64,000 bases of DNA from Bacteroidales bacterium (GCA_014860575.1 JACZJK010000052.1:1-64000), one strand, 5' to 3'; counted from the first letter of the stretch, positions 26,884 to 36,508 are shown. A program made the numbers and translations. Notes: a model not told the origin generated them from the sequence alone.

Positions 26884-26965
26884 ATTTTATCCTAGCTTAA
26901 AACTCAACTAAACATCACTCTCAACTACTCATTAAACACTTGACTATCGTTAAATTAACATTTTT

Positions 26966-29536
26966 ATGAAAAAGTTTTTATCTCAAAAAATGGTATTGCT
27001 AATATTCAGCAGTTTTCTTTTTACATCACTGAATGCCCAGGACATTGCTTCACAGTTTGAAGCAAAAGGTGAAAAGTATTTCACTTTCCGAACCGTTTCC
27101 GACATTGAAATGACAAAACTCTCAGGTATTATTTCTATTGATAAAATCGTGGGTGATTCAATTATTGCCAATGCGAGCCTTAAGGAGTTCATGGCATTTC
27201 TTGAATTTGGTATTGAGTATAACTTTCTGCCACATCCAGCCGAACAAATTACTGATATAGCCAAAGGTTATGATGAAATAAAGGGTCTCAGCGATTGGAA
27301 CTTTTATCCAACCTACGAGGGATATGTTGCACTCATGAACGACTTTGAAACTGATTTTCCTGCCCTTTGTGAAGTCCATAATATTGGAACCCTGGCAAGC
27401 GGACGCCAGCTATTGGTTGCCCGGATATCAAAAGATGTGGGAGAAGTAAATGAAAAACCAAGGTTCCTCTATACTTCATCCATACACGGGGATGAACTAA
27501 CAGGGTTTGTCAACAGTCTTCAAATGATTGATTATCTGCTTTCCAATTACGGAAGCAATCCATACGTAACGCGGCTGGTTGATAGTATAGATATCTGGAT
27601 CAACCCCAACGCAAATCCTGATGGCACTTACAAAGGCGGCAACCACACGGTATCAGGAGCGGTGCGCAGAAATGCTAACAATGTTGACCTTAACCGAAAC
27701 TATCCGGACCCCGTTGCAGGCCCAAACCCTGATGGCAATGCATGGCAGCCGGAAACCGTCTTCTTTATGGATTTTGCAGAACAATACAAATTCAATATTT
27801 CCGCGAATATGCACGGCGGAGCAGAAGTTTGCAACTACCCCTGGGACACCTGGCAGCAATTAAGTGCCGATAATGCCTGGTGGGTTTACACCATGCGCGA
27901 ATATGCCGACACGGTTCATGCCTTTAGCCCGCCACCTTACTTCCGTGGATTTGACTCAGGTATTACAAATGGCTATGCCTGGTATACAATCACCGGCGGA
28001 CGCCAGGATTATATGAATTACTTTCATCAATGCCGTGAATTTACCCTCGAACTCACCAATACCAAAACACCTCCTGCTTCCCAGTTGCCAACATTCTGGA
28101 ATTATAATTACCGTTCTTACTTTAATTATATGGAGCAATCGCTGTATGGGATTAGGGGAACAGTAACGAACTCAGTAACGGGCGCGCCAATCAGGGCCAG
28201 GGTTGAAATTATAGGCCACGATAACAACAACTCCTTTGTTTACAGCAGTGCCGAGGCCGGCAACTACCATCGCTTCCTTTTTGCCGGAACCTATTCCCTC
28301 ACTTTTTCTGCCCCTTGCTACGAAAGTATAACTTTTCCCAATGTTTCGGTAAGTAACCGGGAAGTTACATGGCAAAATGTGGAAATGCTTGCTTTACCTC
28401 TGCTTGCAGATTTTGAAGCTAGTGCAACAACCATTTCGCCAGGTCAGCAAACAACATTTTCTGATGCAAGTTGTGGCAACATCACATCCCGAAGCTGGTA
28501 TTTTGACGGAGGCAATCCAATGGTGTCAACTGCACAGAACCCAGTGATAACATACCAGAATGCAGGAGTGTATGATGTAATGTTGGTGGTGTCAAGCAGC
28601 ACTGGTACTGACACCATCATCAAACACAATTATATAAAAGTTGCACCTTCGTTTAATATAGCCAACGGAACACATACTACCTGTCTTGCTAATTTTTACG
28701 ACTCTGGTGGACCCAATGGCAATTACAGCAGCAATGAGAATTATACGCTAACTTTTCTTCCGGCCAGCAGCGGTGCAAAAATCAAGGTTGATTTTTCATT
28801 TTTCGATGTTGAGGCCAATGCCAATTGTGCGTATGATTGGCTGAAAATCTATGATGGAGCCAATACATCAGCTACGTTAATGGGAACCTGGTGTGGTAAC
28901 AATTCTCCGGGATTGATTACTGCAACAAATGCCGGAGGCGCGCTTACATTCAGTTTTAAATCCGACAACTCGGTTAATAATGCCGGTTGGAAAGCATTTA
29001 TTGAATGCGAACCTCTGGCTGTGCAACCAGTGGCAGATTTTCAGGCAAGTGTAACCCATATAACTGAAGGTGATACAATTATCTTTTCGAACCTTTCTTC
29101 AGGTTTTCCAACGAATCATTTATGGCATTTTGATGGTGGAACACCTGCCACGAGCACATTAAAAAATCCAATGGTCATTTACGATACGCCAGGATTATAC
29201 TCCGTTACACTTGAAGTCAGTAATAACCAGGGAAGCGATACAAAAACTATCCAAAACTATATTCAGGTTGATGAAGGTGTAGGTATGGCAAGATTCAATT
29301 CAAGGCTTTCACTTAAAGTTTATCCGAACCCGGTTACTAATGGCATACTCCAAATTGAATCCAGCAATGATCTTGGAAATGTAGAACTGTTTTCTTTGAT
29401 GGGTCAGAAAATAATTCATTTGGAAGTTGATTCACCCCGGATATTCATTGACGTTTCCTCGGTAACGGAAGGAATATACTTGTTGAAGGTTCAGAACACA
29501 TTGGGAGTTGCAGTAATGAAAATCTACATTCTTTAA
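26966..29536 (+). CDS. Large secreted M14 carboxypeptidase with PKD, CUB and T9SS sorting domains
   Basis: This 856-residue protein is exported by Sec (signal peptide residues 1-24, ending LNAQ) and then by the type IX system. Domains in order: a pro-region; peptidase M14 (about 110-395) with HGDE (H174, E177), DLNRNYPD (R244), NMHGGAE (H283) and the catalytic glutamate in FTLELTN (E362); a carboxypeptidase regulatory-like beta domain (about 396-475); a PKD domain with FDGGNPMVST; a CUB domain (about 565-685) with the paired cysteines and YDWLKIYDG; a second PKD domain with FDGGTPATST; and a Por sorting tail (LKVYPNPVTNGILQIES to the end). All catalytic residues are present, so it should be an active cell-surface or released exopeptidase. 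It is monocistronic. Its stop overlaps the stop of the opposing gene. Confidence 0.94.
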   Translation: MKKFLSQKMVLLIFSSFLFTSLNAQDIASQFEAKGEKYFTFRTVSDIEMTKLSGIISIDKIVGDSIIANASLKEFMAFLEFGIEYNFLPHPAEQITDIAKGYDEIKGLSDWNFYPTYEGYVALMNDFETDFPALCEVHNIGTLASGRQLLVARISKDVGEVNEKPRFLYTSSIHGDELTGFVNSLQMIDYLLSNYGSNPYVTRLVDSIDIWINPNANPDGTYKGGNHTVSGAVRRNANNVDLNRNYPDPVAGPNPDGNAWQPETVFFMDFAEQYKFNISANMHGGAEVCNYPWDTWQQLSADNAWWVYTMREYADTVHAFSPPPYFRGFDSGITNGYAWYTITGGRQDYMNYFHQCREFTLELTNTKTPPASQLPTFWNYNYRSYFNYMEQSLYGIRGTVTNSVTGAPIRARVEIIGHDNNNSFVYSSAEAGNYHRFLFAGTYSLTFSAPCYESITFPNVSVSNREVTWQNVEMLALPLLADFEASATTISPGQQTTFSDASCGNITSRSWYFDGGNPMVSTAQNPVITYQNAGVYDVMLVVSSSTGTDTIIKHNYIKVAPSFNIANGTHTTCLANFYDSGGPNGNYSSNENYTLTFLPASSGAKIKVDFSFFDVEANANCAYDWLKIYDGANTSATLMGTWCGNNSPGLITATNAGGALTFSFKSDNSVNNAGWKAFIECEPLAVQPVADFQASVTHITEGDTIIFSNLSSGFPTNHLWHFDGGTPATSTLKNPMVIYDTPGLYSVTLEVSNNQGSDTKTIQNYIQVDEGVGMARFNSRLSLKVYPNPVTNGILQIESSNDLGNVELFSLMGQKIIHLEVDSPRIFIDVSSVTEGIYLLKVQNTLGVAVMKIYIL

Positions 29537-30354
29537 TGTCCTGATCTGATCCCAAATTCAAAAATCAGCCGGAAGATAAGGGTGAATATGATGGCGAGTA
29601 TAACATAAATCCATTCCAATCGGAGCACGATGGGTTTGTTGTCAAAATACATTTCAGGGAAATGATACCGTCTCATAAATATTGGCAGAATCACTAAGAG
29701 AGCAGTGAACGGAATCATTTGGTCTTCAAACGATGCCGGGATCCTTAGCAGCACGAGCATACCGAGGCCGATGATTGCAGGCAGTATCGCCTGAGCCAAC
29801 AGAAAACGGTTGCGTGATTGATCGGGCAGGAAATTAAGATAGTAATTGGCAGAGATCAGTGTTGGCCTCGCGATTATAAACCCGCCAAAGAATAACATGA
29901 ACAGCGAAACCAGGTTGGTGGTTAACCTGGCGGTGTCGTTGAGGTAAAGCCAGGTCACCACATGTCCGAACCCGGTATTGGTGAGGGTTCCAACAAACAC
30001 TGAACCGAAAAAACCTGTCCAGCCATGAATAAAGCCCCATAAAAACACAAGCTTCAAAATACCATCAAGATCCATTACGCTGTAATATGCAACAAGGCAG
30101 AGCAAGGCAAGTATGAGGCTAATAACAGGCGCTCCCGAAAATGTTAGCTTTACCAGGTCGGCATTCCAGAAAGACTGCGGGATCATGAAATCAATACGAT
30201 GATAATACCAAACAGTTGGTATTTCAAGCCCATTGGCGATGAGCACTGTTGTCAGATCCTTCAAAAACCAGATAATCAGGTATGCGATCAGAAAAAAGGC
30301 CAATGAATGCATGATTGCAATGAATGTTGCGCGCGTGTCGAGTTTATTCAGCAT
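29533..30354 (-). CDS. Unknown multi-pass membrane protein
   Basis: Not recognised. The 273-residue protein is very hydrophobic, with about seven transmembrane helices (for example residues 9-31, 70-90, 98-112, 145-165, 185-205, 212-226 and 245-267). Polar features within the membrane region are HGWTGFFGSVFVG and GFGHVVTWLYLND, whose histidines could be functional. The C-terminus is short and cytoplasmic or periplasmic. It ends tail to tail with the T9SS peptidase, the two stops sharing TTAA, and is divergent from bamD. It has its own well-formed promoter. Confidence 0.7.
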   Translation of the reverse strand: MLNKLDTRATFIAIMHSLAFFLIAYLIIWFLKDLTTVLIANGLEIPTVWYYHRIDFMIPQSFWNADLVKLTFSGAPVISLILALLCLVAYYSVMDLDGILKLVFLWGFIHGWTGFFGSVFVGTLTNTGFGHVVTWLYLNDTARLTTNLVSLFMLFFGGFIIARPTLISANYYLNFLPDQSRNRFLLAQAILPAIIGLGMLVLLRIPASFEDQMIPFTALLVILPIFMRRYHFPEMYFDNKPIVLRLEWIYVILAIIFTLIFRLIFEFGIRSGH

Positions 30355-30374
30355 TTGGATAGTTTAACCGGGTG

Positions 30375-30405
30375 CAAAATTAGCCGCTTTATATGAGTTC
30401 GCAAA
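30375..30405 (-). promoter_or_regulatory. Bacteroidota-type promoter for the membrane protein gene
   Basis: On the minus strand TTTG (30405-30402) is followed after 19 bases by TAATTTTG (30382-30375). Both boxes match consensus. The ATG is 21 bases after the -7 box. Confidence 0.72.
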
Positions 30406-30455
30406 AATAACATTGCTTCATCGCCGTTGTTGTTAATTCTGTATGAATAAAGTAT

Positions 30456-30463
30456 TAATTTTG
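30456..30463 (+). promoter_or_regulatory. -7 box directly before bamD
   Basis: TAATTTTG fits TAnnTTTG and ends four bases before the bamD ATG. The transcript would then start at or next to the start codon. No clear TTTG was seen at -33. Confidence 0.55.
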
Positions 30464-30467
30464 CCGC

Positions 30468-31280
30468 ATGTTTAAAAAAATCTTCGCTTTAGCTTTGTTA
30501 ACCGGATTGATTGCCACTTCCTGCAGTAAATACCAGCGTTTGCTAAAAAGTACTGATTACGAAGAGAAGTATCAAAGTGCATTTGTTTATTACAATCAGG
30601 GCGATCATTACAGGGCTATTCAGCTTTTTGATCAGGTAATTCCCTTTTACAGGGGAACCGATCGTGCTGAAACCATTGCCTATCATTATGCTTACGCGCA
30701 TTACAAGCAGAAGGATTACGTTCTTGCAAGTTTTTATTTCAAACGCTTCATCTCTACATTCCCCCGCAGCCAGTATGTTGAGGAATGCACATTTATGAGC
30801 GCCTATTGCAAATATCTTGACTCACCTAAGCATACCCTGGATCAAACCAACACCAGGGAAGCCATTGATGAACTCCAGCTTTTTATTAACAAATATCCGC
30901 AAAGCGAAAGGGTGAGCGAGGGCAATAAGTTAATTGACGACCTACGCTCAAAACTTGAGATCAAGGAAGTAGAAATTGCCCGGCTTTACTACAAAATGGA
31001 GAACTATACAGCAGCCATCACAGCTTTTAAAAATATTCTGAAAAACTTTCCTGATACTGATTACCGCGAGGAAATCATGTTCACCAAACTCAAGGCCCAC
31101 TATGATTATGCATCAAAGAGTATAGACGAGAGAAGGGAAGAACGTTATAAGGAAGCCCTCGAAGCTTATGATAATTTCATTGCCCAATTCCCGGCCAGCA
31201 GTTATTTGCGCGAAGCAAACCAGATTCAGAAAAATGTGCTTCGGCAGTTAAGTTCACAAGCTAATCAATCAATACAATAA
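30468..31280 (+). CDS. bamD: BamD-like outer-membrane assembly lipoprotein
   Basis: BamD is the essential lipoprotein of the BAM complex, which inserts beta-barrels into the outer membrane. The 270-residue precursor has a lipobox (IATSC, C19), then tandem TPR helices typical of the YfiO fold: SAFVYYNQGDHYRAIQLFDQ, YHYAYAHYKQKDYVLASFYF, and LYYKMENYTAAITAFKNIL. Length and repeat number match the family. It is followed after one base by the omega subunit gene, in the phylum-typical bamD-rpoZ-coaBC-DUF4835-recN order. Confidence 0.93.
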   Translation: MFKKIFALALLTGLIATSCSKYQRLLKSTDYEEKYQSAFVYYNQGDHYRAIQLFDQVIPFYRGTDRAETIAYHYAYAHYKQKDYVLASFYFKRFISTFPRSQYVEECTFMSAYCKYLDSPKHTLDQTNTREAIDELQLFINKYPQSERVSEGNKLIDDLRSKLEIKEVEIARLYYKMENYTAAITAFKNILKNFPDTDYREEIMFTKLKAHYDYASKSIDERREERYKEALEAYDNFIAQFPASSYLREANQIQKNVLRQLSSQANQSIQ

Positions 31281-31281
31281 T

Positions 31282-31605
31282 ATGGATTATAAAAGATTAA
31301 AGGTTATTCCAACAACTGTTACACGCAACCTCTCCGATTTGCACGATCCAACCGGTAATATTTACGAATCGGTTGTTGTTTTATCCAAACGTGCCAATCA
31401 GATATCGCTGGAAATGAAAGAAGAACTTGATCGGAAACTATCAGAGTTTGCATCTCCTACCGATAATCTTGAGGAAGTTTTTGAAAACAGGGAGCAGATT
31501 GAAATTGCCCGCTTTTACGAACAACTTCCCAAACCTACACTCATTTCAATCAATGAGTTTATCAACGATAAAATCTACTATCGCAATCCCTTGAAGCAAC
31601 TGTAG
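31282..31605 (+). CDS. rpoZ: RNA polymerase omega subunit, Bacteroidota type
   Basis: Omega binds the beta-prime subunit and aids polymerase assembly. The 107-residue protein is a divergent Bacteroidota form: NIYESVVVLSKRANQISLEM corresponds to the conserved region of omega (the family's AxxRAxQL-like helix), and the rest is lineage-specific, ending SINEFINDKIYYRNPLKQL. The identification relies mainly on this helix and on its place between bamD and coaBC, where the gene is regularly found. Confidence 0.85.
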   Translation: MDYKRLKVIPTTVTRNLSDLHDPTGNIYESVVVLSKRANQISLEMKEELDRKLSEFASPTDNLEEVFENREQIEIARFYEQLPKPTLISINEFINDKIYYRNPLKQL

Positions 31606-31638
31606 CATTTTATCCGGTTCGCACCAAATTACAACCTG

Positions 31639-32841
31639 ATGTCACTGAAAGGGCGAAGGATTCTGATCGGTATTACTGGTAGCATTGCTGCCTATAAAAT
31701 ACCTTTGCTGATCCGTTTGCTTAAAAAATCCGGCGCTGAATTCAAAGTTATTATGACTGAAGCCTCTACTGATTTTGTGACCCCACTCACGATTTCAACG
31801 CTCTCAGAATCTCCGGTATTTATTGATCCATTTGATAAACGTACTGGTGTATGGAACAGCCACATTGAATTGGGAAATTGGGCTGATATCTTCCTGATCG
31901 CGCCTGTTTCGGCCAATACACTGGCAAAAATGGCGATGGGTATCGCTGATAATCTTCTGATGACAACCTATCTCGCGACCCGTTGCCCTGTTTTCTTTGC
32001 ACCGGCAATGGACCTGGATATGTACAAACATCCGACAACTCAACGTAACATCGAAATTATCAGAACCTTTGGTCACCGACTGATTGAACCACGCGAAGGC
32101 GAATTAGCCAGTGGTTTGTGTGGAGCAGGCCGAATGGAAGAACCGGAAGAGATGGCAAAAATCATAGCAGATTTTTTTAAGCCGTTAAAATCATTTGAAG
32201 GAAAAAAAGTGTTGATCACTGCCGGGCCAACTTTTGAAAATATTGACCCTGTACGTTTTATTGGAAATTATTCTTCGGGTAAAATGGGATTTGCCCTTGC
32301 AGAAACCATGGCACAGAGAGGAGCAACGGTGACACTAATCTCAGGACCGATTCATTTATCAACAAATTCAAATGAGATAAACCGCATTGATGTTACTTCT
32401 GCTGAGCAAATGCTTGATGCCTGCCAGCAATATTCAGGACAAGCTGATATTATCATCATGGCTGCTGCAGTTGCCGATTACCAGCCTGTTCAAATGAGCG
32501 ATCAGAAAATAAAGAAAAGCGAAAGTAATCTGAGTATTGATCTGAAACCGACTACTGATATACTGAGCCAGCTATCGAAAAACAGGAAACCCGGACAGAT
32601 CATCGTTGGGTTCGCACTTGAAACTGAAAATGAGCTTGCCAATGCCCGCAAGAAGTTGCAAAATAAAAACGCTGACATTATCGTTCTAAACTCATTACGC
32701 GAACCAGGTTCCGGATTCAAAACTGAAACAAATAAAGTAAGCATCCTCGACCGTTCGGGTAATGTGAAGGAATACGACCTAAAAGCCAAATCTCAGGTGG
32801 CCGCTGATATTGCGGATTTTATTTATGATTTCAAGGCTTAG
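31639..32841 (+). CDS. coaBC: Bifunctional phosphopantothenoylcysteine synthetase/decarboxylase
   Basis: This enzyme makes 4'-phosphopantetheine in two steps of coenzyme A synthesis. The 400-residue protein has the flavoprotein CoaC half at the N-terminus (GITGSIAAYKIPLLIRLL, then the N-rich SANTLAKMAMGIADNLL and PAMDLDMY), followed by CoaB (KKVLITAGPTFENIDPVRF, NYSSGKMGFALA, AAAVADYQP, KPTTDIL). The active-site histidine lies in NSHIELGNWAD and the cysteine in SGLCGAGRM. Full length and intact. Confidence 0.96.
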   Translation: MSLKGRRILIGITGSIAAYKIPLLIRLLKKSGAEFKVIMTEASTDFVTPLTISTLSESPVFIDPFDKRTGVWNSHIELGNWADIFLIAPVSANTLAKMAMGIADNLLMTTYLATRCPVFFAPAMDLDMYKHPTTQRNIEIIRTFGHRLIEPREGELASGLCGAGRMEEPEEMAKIIADFFKPLKSFEGKKVLITAGPTFENIDPVRFIGNYSSGKMGFALAETMAQRGATVTLISGPIHLSTNSNEINRIDVTSAEQMLDACQQYSGQADIIIMAAAVADYQPVQMSDQKIKKSESNLSIDLKPTTDILSQLSKNRKPGQIIVGFALETENELANARKKLQNKNADIIVLNSLREPGSGFKTETNKVSILDRSGNVKEYDLKAKSQVAADIADFIYDFKA

Positions 32842-32878
32842 TTCTGCTATCCGAAAACGCATACATAACTCGTCCATT

Positions 32879-33778
32879 ATGAAGAATTTAATAGTCATCC
32901 TGCTGGTTCTCATTAGCTTTTCATCAAAATCGCAGGAACTCAATATTACTGTTTCAATTAATTCGCAGCAACTGGAAGGCACTGATCAACGGGTGTTTCA
33001 AAACCTTCAGACAGCTATTTCTGAATTTATGAACCAGCAAAACTGGACGAGTTTTCAATATAAACCCGAAGAGCGGATTGAAGGTACGATAATGATCACA
33101 CTTTCCGAGCGGGTTGCCAGCGATGAATTCAAGGGAAGGATCAATGTGATTCTACGTCGCCCGGTTTTTAACACCAATTATAACAGCATACTTTTTAACT
33201 GGGTTGACCGCGATTTTCACATCAAATATGTTGATCAGCAACCTCTGGAGTTTTCTGAAGGTTCCCATACTTCGAACCTGACGTCTATTCTGGCTTATTA
33301 TGCGTATGTATTTCTAGGCTTCGACGGCGATTCGTTTGCCCGCTTTGGTGGAACACCATTTTTTGAAAAGGCGATGGCTGTGGTCACGGCTGCTCAAAAT
33401 GCACCTGAGAGAGGCTGGAAAGCCTTTGAAAGCCAGCGTAACCGTTACTGGCTTATGGAAAATACACTCAACAGTGCTTATGGTCAAATACGGGAAGCCA
33501 ACTATGTATATCACCGCAGGGGAATGGATGCGATGTCAGAAAATCTTGAAATGGGACGCCTTGCCATAACCGAAAGTCTTGAATTGTTGCAACGTGCTCA
33601 CAGAAACCGTCCAGGACTGTTTGTGCTGCAACTTTTCATGGAATCAAAGCGCGATGAGTTTGTGAATGTTTACTCACAGGCAAGCCAGATGGACAAACCC
33701 AGGGCAGTGAATATCCTGAAAGAATTGGATCCTTCGCAGGCCTCAACATACGATCGCATTTTAACCACCAAAGAATAA
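32879..33778 (+). CDS. DUF4835 exported protein
   Basis: From the ATG at 32879 the protein is 299 residues with a signal peptide (NLIVILLVLISFSSKSQ). An upstream start at 32810 would overlap coaBC and add no signal, so it was not used. Conserved-looking segments are LNITVSINSQQLEGTDQRVF near the N-terminus, TIMITLSERVASDEFKGRI and FVYHRRGMDAMSENLEMGR-like helices towards the C-terminus. It is probably periplasmic or outer-membrane associated. The function is unknown. The position between coaBC and recN is regular in Bacteroidota. Confidence 0.83.
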   Translation: MKNLIVILLVLISFSSKSQELNITVSINSQQLEGTDQRVFQNLQTAISEFMNQQNWTSFQYKPEERIEGTIMITLSERVASDEFKGRINVILRRPVFNTNYNSILFNWVDRDFHIKYVDQQPLEFSEGSHTSNLTSILAYYAYVFLGFDGDSFARFGGTPFFEKAMAVVTAAQNAPERGWKAFESQRNRYWLMENTLNSAYGQIREANYVYHRRGMDAMSENLEMGRLAITESLELLQRAHRNRPGLFVLQLFMESKRDEFVNVYSQASQMDKPRAVNILKELDPSQASTYDRILTTKE

Positions 33779-33809
33779 CACGGTTTTCGTTTCCGGTTCA
33801 TGTTTTTCA

Positions 33810-33817
33810 TAACTTCG
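33810..33817 (+). promoter_or_regulatory. Candidate -7 box for recN
   Basis: TAACTTCG is a one-base variant of TAnnTTTG, 22 bases before the recN ATG. The -33 position holds only a TTTC-like sequence. Confidence 0.35.
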
Positions 33818-33839
33818 CCGCTGCCATAATCTTATCCGC

Positions 33840-35492
33840 ATGTTGCAGCAACTTACCATTGAAAATTATACGCTGATCCAGCAACTCTCTATCAGCTTCA
33901 ACAATGGATTTACAGTTATTACCGGCGAAACCGGCGCAGGAAAATCAATCCTGATTGGTGCATTATCACTTATTCTGGGTCAGCGGGCCGATTCAAATGT
34001 ATTGCTTGATAAAGATGCAAAATGCATTATCGAAGGGTTATTTTACGGAAAAGATTATAATCTGCGAAGCTTTTTTGACCACAATGACCTGGATTATGAT
34101 GATTCAATAGTTATTCGGCGTGAGATTACACCTGCAGGTAAATCGCGGGCTTTCATCAATGATACTCCTGTGAACCTGAACCTGGTTCGCGAACTGGGTG
34201 AAAAGCTTGTCGACATTCACTCACAGCATGCCATTCTTGCCCTAAACGATCCTGCTTTTCAACTCAGCATCGCCGATGAATATGCAGGTCATAACAGCTT
34301 ACTGAAAACCTATCAGGCAGAATATAAAGGTTTGCAATTACTGACAAATGATTTGCGACATCTGCAACAGGACGAGATAAATGCAAAAAAGGATCAGGAT
34401 TATCTTAATTTCCAGCTAACCGAAATCAACAAGGCGCGCCTGCAACCAGGAGAAAAAGAAGAACTTGAAGAACAGCTGGAGGTTCAGACCCATGCTGAAG
34501 AAATAAAAACATATTTGCTTCAGGTAAAACATTTGTTTAGCAATGAGGAAAACAGTTTACTTGGCAAAATTGCTGAATCTGCGAGTCTTTTAAAAAAAGT
34601 AAGCGCATACTATTCTGAGGGTGCGAACCTCTTGCAAAGGTTAGAGTCGGTGTTTATCGAACTCAAAGATATTGACCAGGAAATCAACCAGCTAGAAACA
34701 TCGGTGGTTTATGAACCCGAAAAGCTTGAGCAGTTAAACCAACGCTTAAGTTTAATTTATCAGCTTGAGCAAAAGCATCATGTTTCGGGCATTGAAGAAC
34801 TGCTCAGGATCGCTTCTAAACTCAATGAGAAGCTGAACAATATTGTTTCGCTTGAGGATAAAATTCCTCTTGTAAAAGCCGAAATTGCTAAAAAGCTGGA
34901 TCAATTAACTCTTCTGAACCAACAACTCAGCGCAGGAAGGCAGGCAACCACCCAACTGGTTTCAGATGAACTGACCACAATGGTCAGGCAACTTGGTATG
35001 CCTGATGCAAAAGTTCAGCTTATTATTGAACCGTTGCAAGAACCCGGTCCTGATGGTTCTGAAAAAGTCAAACTGCTTTTTAATGCGAACAAAGGTGGGA
35101 ACCTCAAGGAAGTTTCGTCCATTGCTTCCGGTGGCGAATTATCAAGATTGATGCTGGCGGTAAAATACCTTTTGTCAAGCAAGAAGAAACTTCCAACCCT
35201 GATCTTCGATGAAATTGATGTGGGAATATCAGGCGAAATTGCGGCAAAAATGGGCTCGATGATGCTGAATATGTCCAAAACCCTGCAGTTGCTCACCATC
35301 ACTCACCTGCCCCAGATTGCGGGCAAGGCATCAAATCATTTATTGGTTTACAAGGAATCCGGAGATCACGCAACACTTTCAAATATAAGGACGCTGAACC
35401 ATGAGGATCGCATTTTGGAAATTGCGAAAATGCTTAGCGATGAGAATGTATCCGAAATTTCGATGATGAAGGCAAAGGAATTGTTGGAATGA
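33840..35492 (+). CDS. recN: RecN DNA repair ATPase
   Basis: RecN is an SMC-like ATPase that acts early in double-strand break repair. The 550-residue protein has the N-terminal Walker A GETGAGKSILIGAL (from residue 29) and a long coiled-coil centre (about 155-360). At the C-terminal end are the ABC signature SSIASGGELSRLMLA and Walker B TLIFDEIDVGISG. It is intact and of usual length. It has about 60 bases to the previous gene and its own candidate -7 box. Confidence 0.96.
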   Translation: MLQQLTIENYTLIQQLSISFNNGFTVITGETGAGKSILIGALSLILGQRADSNVLLDKDAKCIIEGLFYGKDYNLRSFFDHNDLDYDDSIVIRREITPAGKSRAFINDTPVNLNLVRELGEKLVDIHSQHAILALNDPAFQLSIADEYAGHNSLLKTYQAEYKGLQLLTNDLRHLQQDEINAKKDQDYLNFQLTEINKARLQPGEKEELEEQLEVQTHAEEIKTYLLQVKHLFSNEENSLLGKIAESASLLKKVSAYYSEGANLLQRLESVFIELKDIDQEINQLETSVVYEPEKLEQLNQRLSLIYQLEQKHHVSGIEELLRIASKLNEKLNNIVSLEDKIPLVKAEIAKKLDQLTLLNQQLSAGRQATTQLVSDELTTMVRQLGMPDAKVQLIIEPLQEPGPDGSEKVKLLFNANKGGNLKEVSSIASGGELSRLMLAVKYLLSSKKKLPTLIFDEIDVGISGEIAAKMGSMMLNMSKTLQLLTITHLPQIAGKASNHLLVYKESGDHATLSNIRTLNHEDRILEIAKMLSDENVSEISMMKAKELLE

Positions 35493-35603
35493 AAACCATA
35501 TATTCAAATAAGCGAATGTGATTTTTTGCTATTTTTACGCCCGCAAATCCTGTTTCATGACTTTACATTCATGATTATCTATTAGTGAATTAATACGAAC
35601 ACA

Positions 35604-36476
35604 ATGGCAAACAATTTATTACAAGGGAAAAAAGGTTTGATTTTTGGAGCGCTCAACGAATTGTCCATTGCCTGGAAAGTGGCCGAACGCGCCCACGAAG
35701 AAGGCGCAAGCCTTGTTCTCACAAACACGCCCATCGCCCTCAGAATGGGAACCATTGACGAACTTGCCGAAAAAACTTCAAGTAAGTTGGTCGCCGCCGA
35801 TGCCACCAGCGTCAGCGATCTGGAAGCTTTATTTGAGCAGACACTGGATCATTTTGGTGGAAAGTTTGACTTTGTACTGCATTCCATCGGCATGTCGCCC
35901 AATGTACGCAAGAAAATACCTTATCATGAAATCAATTACGAGAACTTCCTTAAAACAATGGATATTTCTGCAATATCATTTCACAAAATGATACAAACGG
36001 CCAAGAAGCTGGATGCCATCAACGATTGGGGTTCTATCGTAGGCCTTTCCTATATTGCTGCTCAACGAACCCTCTATGAATACAACGATATGGCCGATGC
36101 CAAGGCAGCGCTGGAATCCATTGCGCGTAGCTTTGGCTACATTTATGGTCGTGAAAAGAAAATCCGTATCAACACCATTTCACAATCACCAACGCCAACC
36201 ACGGCCGGTTTGGGCGTAAAAGGATTCGGTGGATTGATGGATTTCACCGAACGCATGTCGCCCCTGGGAAATGCAACTGCGCTGGAATGTGCGGATTATT
36301 GTATCACTTTGTTCTCGGATCTGACCCGCAAGGTTACCATGCAGAACCTTTTCCACGATGGCGGTTTCAGCAGCATGGGTATGAGCGCAAGGGCCATGGA
36401 AATGTATAACAAAAGTCTGGAATGCAAGGACTGTCATGAGAATCCTTTGAATGACCCATCCGAGCCTGAATCCTGA
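35604..36476 (+). CDS. fabI: Enoyl-[acyl-carrier-protein] reductase (NADH)
   Basis: FabI carries out the last reduction of each fatty-acid elongation cycle. The 290-residue short-chain dehydrogenase-like protein starts MANNLLQGKKGLIFGALNE, typical of Bacteroidota FabI. It has FVLHSIGMSPN, the catalytic Tyr-x6-Lys as YNDMADAK, and INTISQSPTPTTAG near the end. A TATTTTTA box lies at 35530-35537. The tail (CKDCHENPLNDPSEPES) is characteristic of the lineage. Confidence 0.95.
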   Translation: MANNLLQGKKGLIFGALNELSIAWKVAERAHEEGASLVLTNTPIALRMGTIDELAEKTSSKLVAADATSVSDLEALFEQTLDHFGGKFDFVLHSIGMSPNVRKKIPYHEINYENFLKTMDISAISFHKMIQTAKKLDAINDWGSIVGLSYIAAQRTLYEYNDMADAKAALESIARSFGYIYGREKKIRINTISQSPTPTTAGLGVKGFGGLMDFTERMSPLGNATALECADYCITLFSDLTRKVTMQNLFHDGGFSSMGMSARAMEMYNKSLECKDCHENPLNDPSEPES

Positions 36477-36508
36477 TTTGGGCGATTGCTTCCATCTTGC
36501 TATTTTTG
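36477..36508 (+). promoter_or_regulatory. Bacteroidota-type promoter for the etfBA-acyl-CoA dehydrogenase genes
   Basis: TTTG (36477-36480) directly follows the fabI stop and is followed after 20 bases by TATTTTTG (36501-36508). Both boxes fit consensus. The etfB ATG is 39 bases downstream. Confidence 0.72.
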
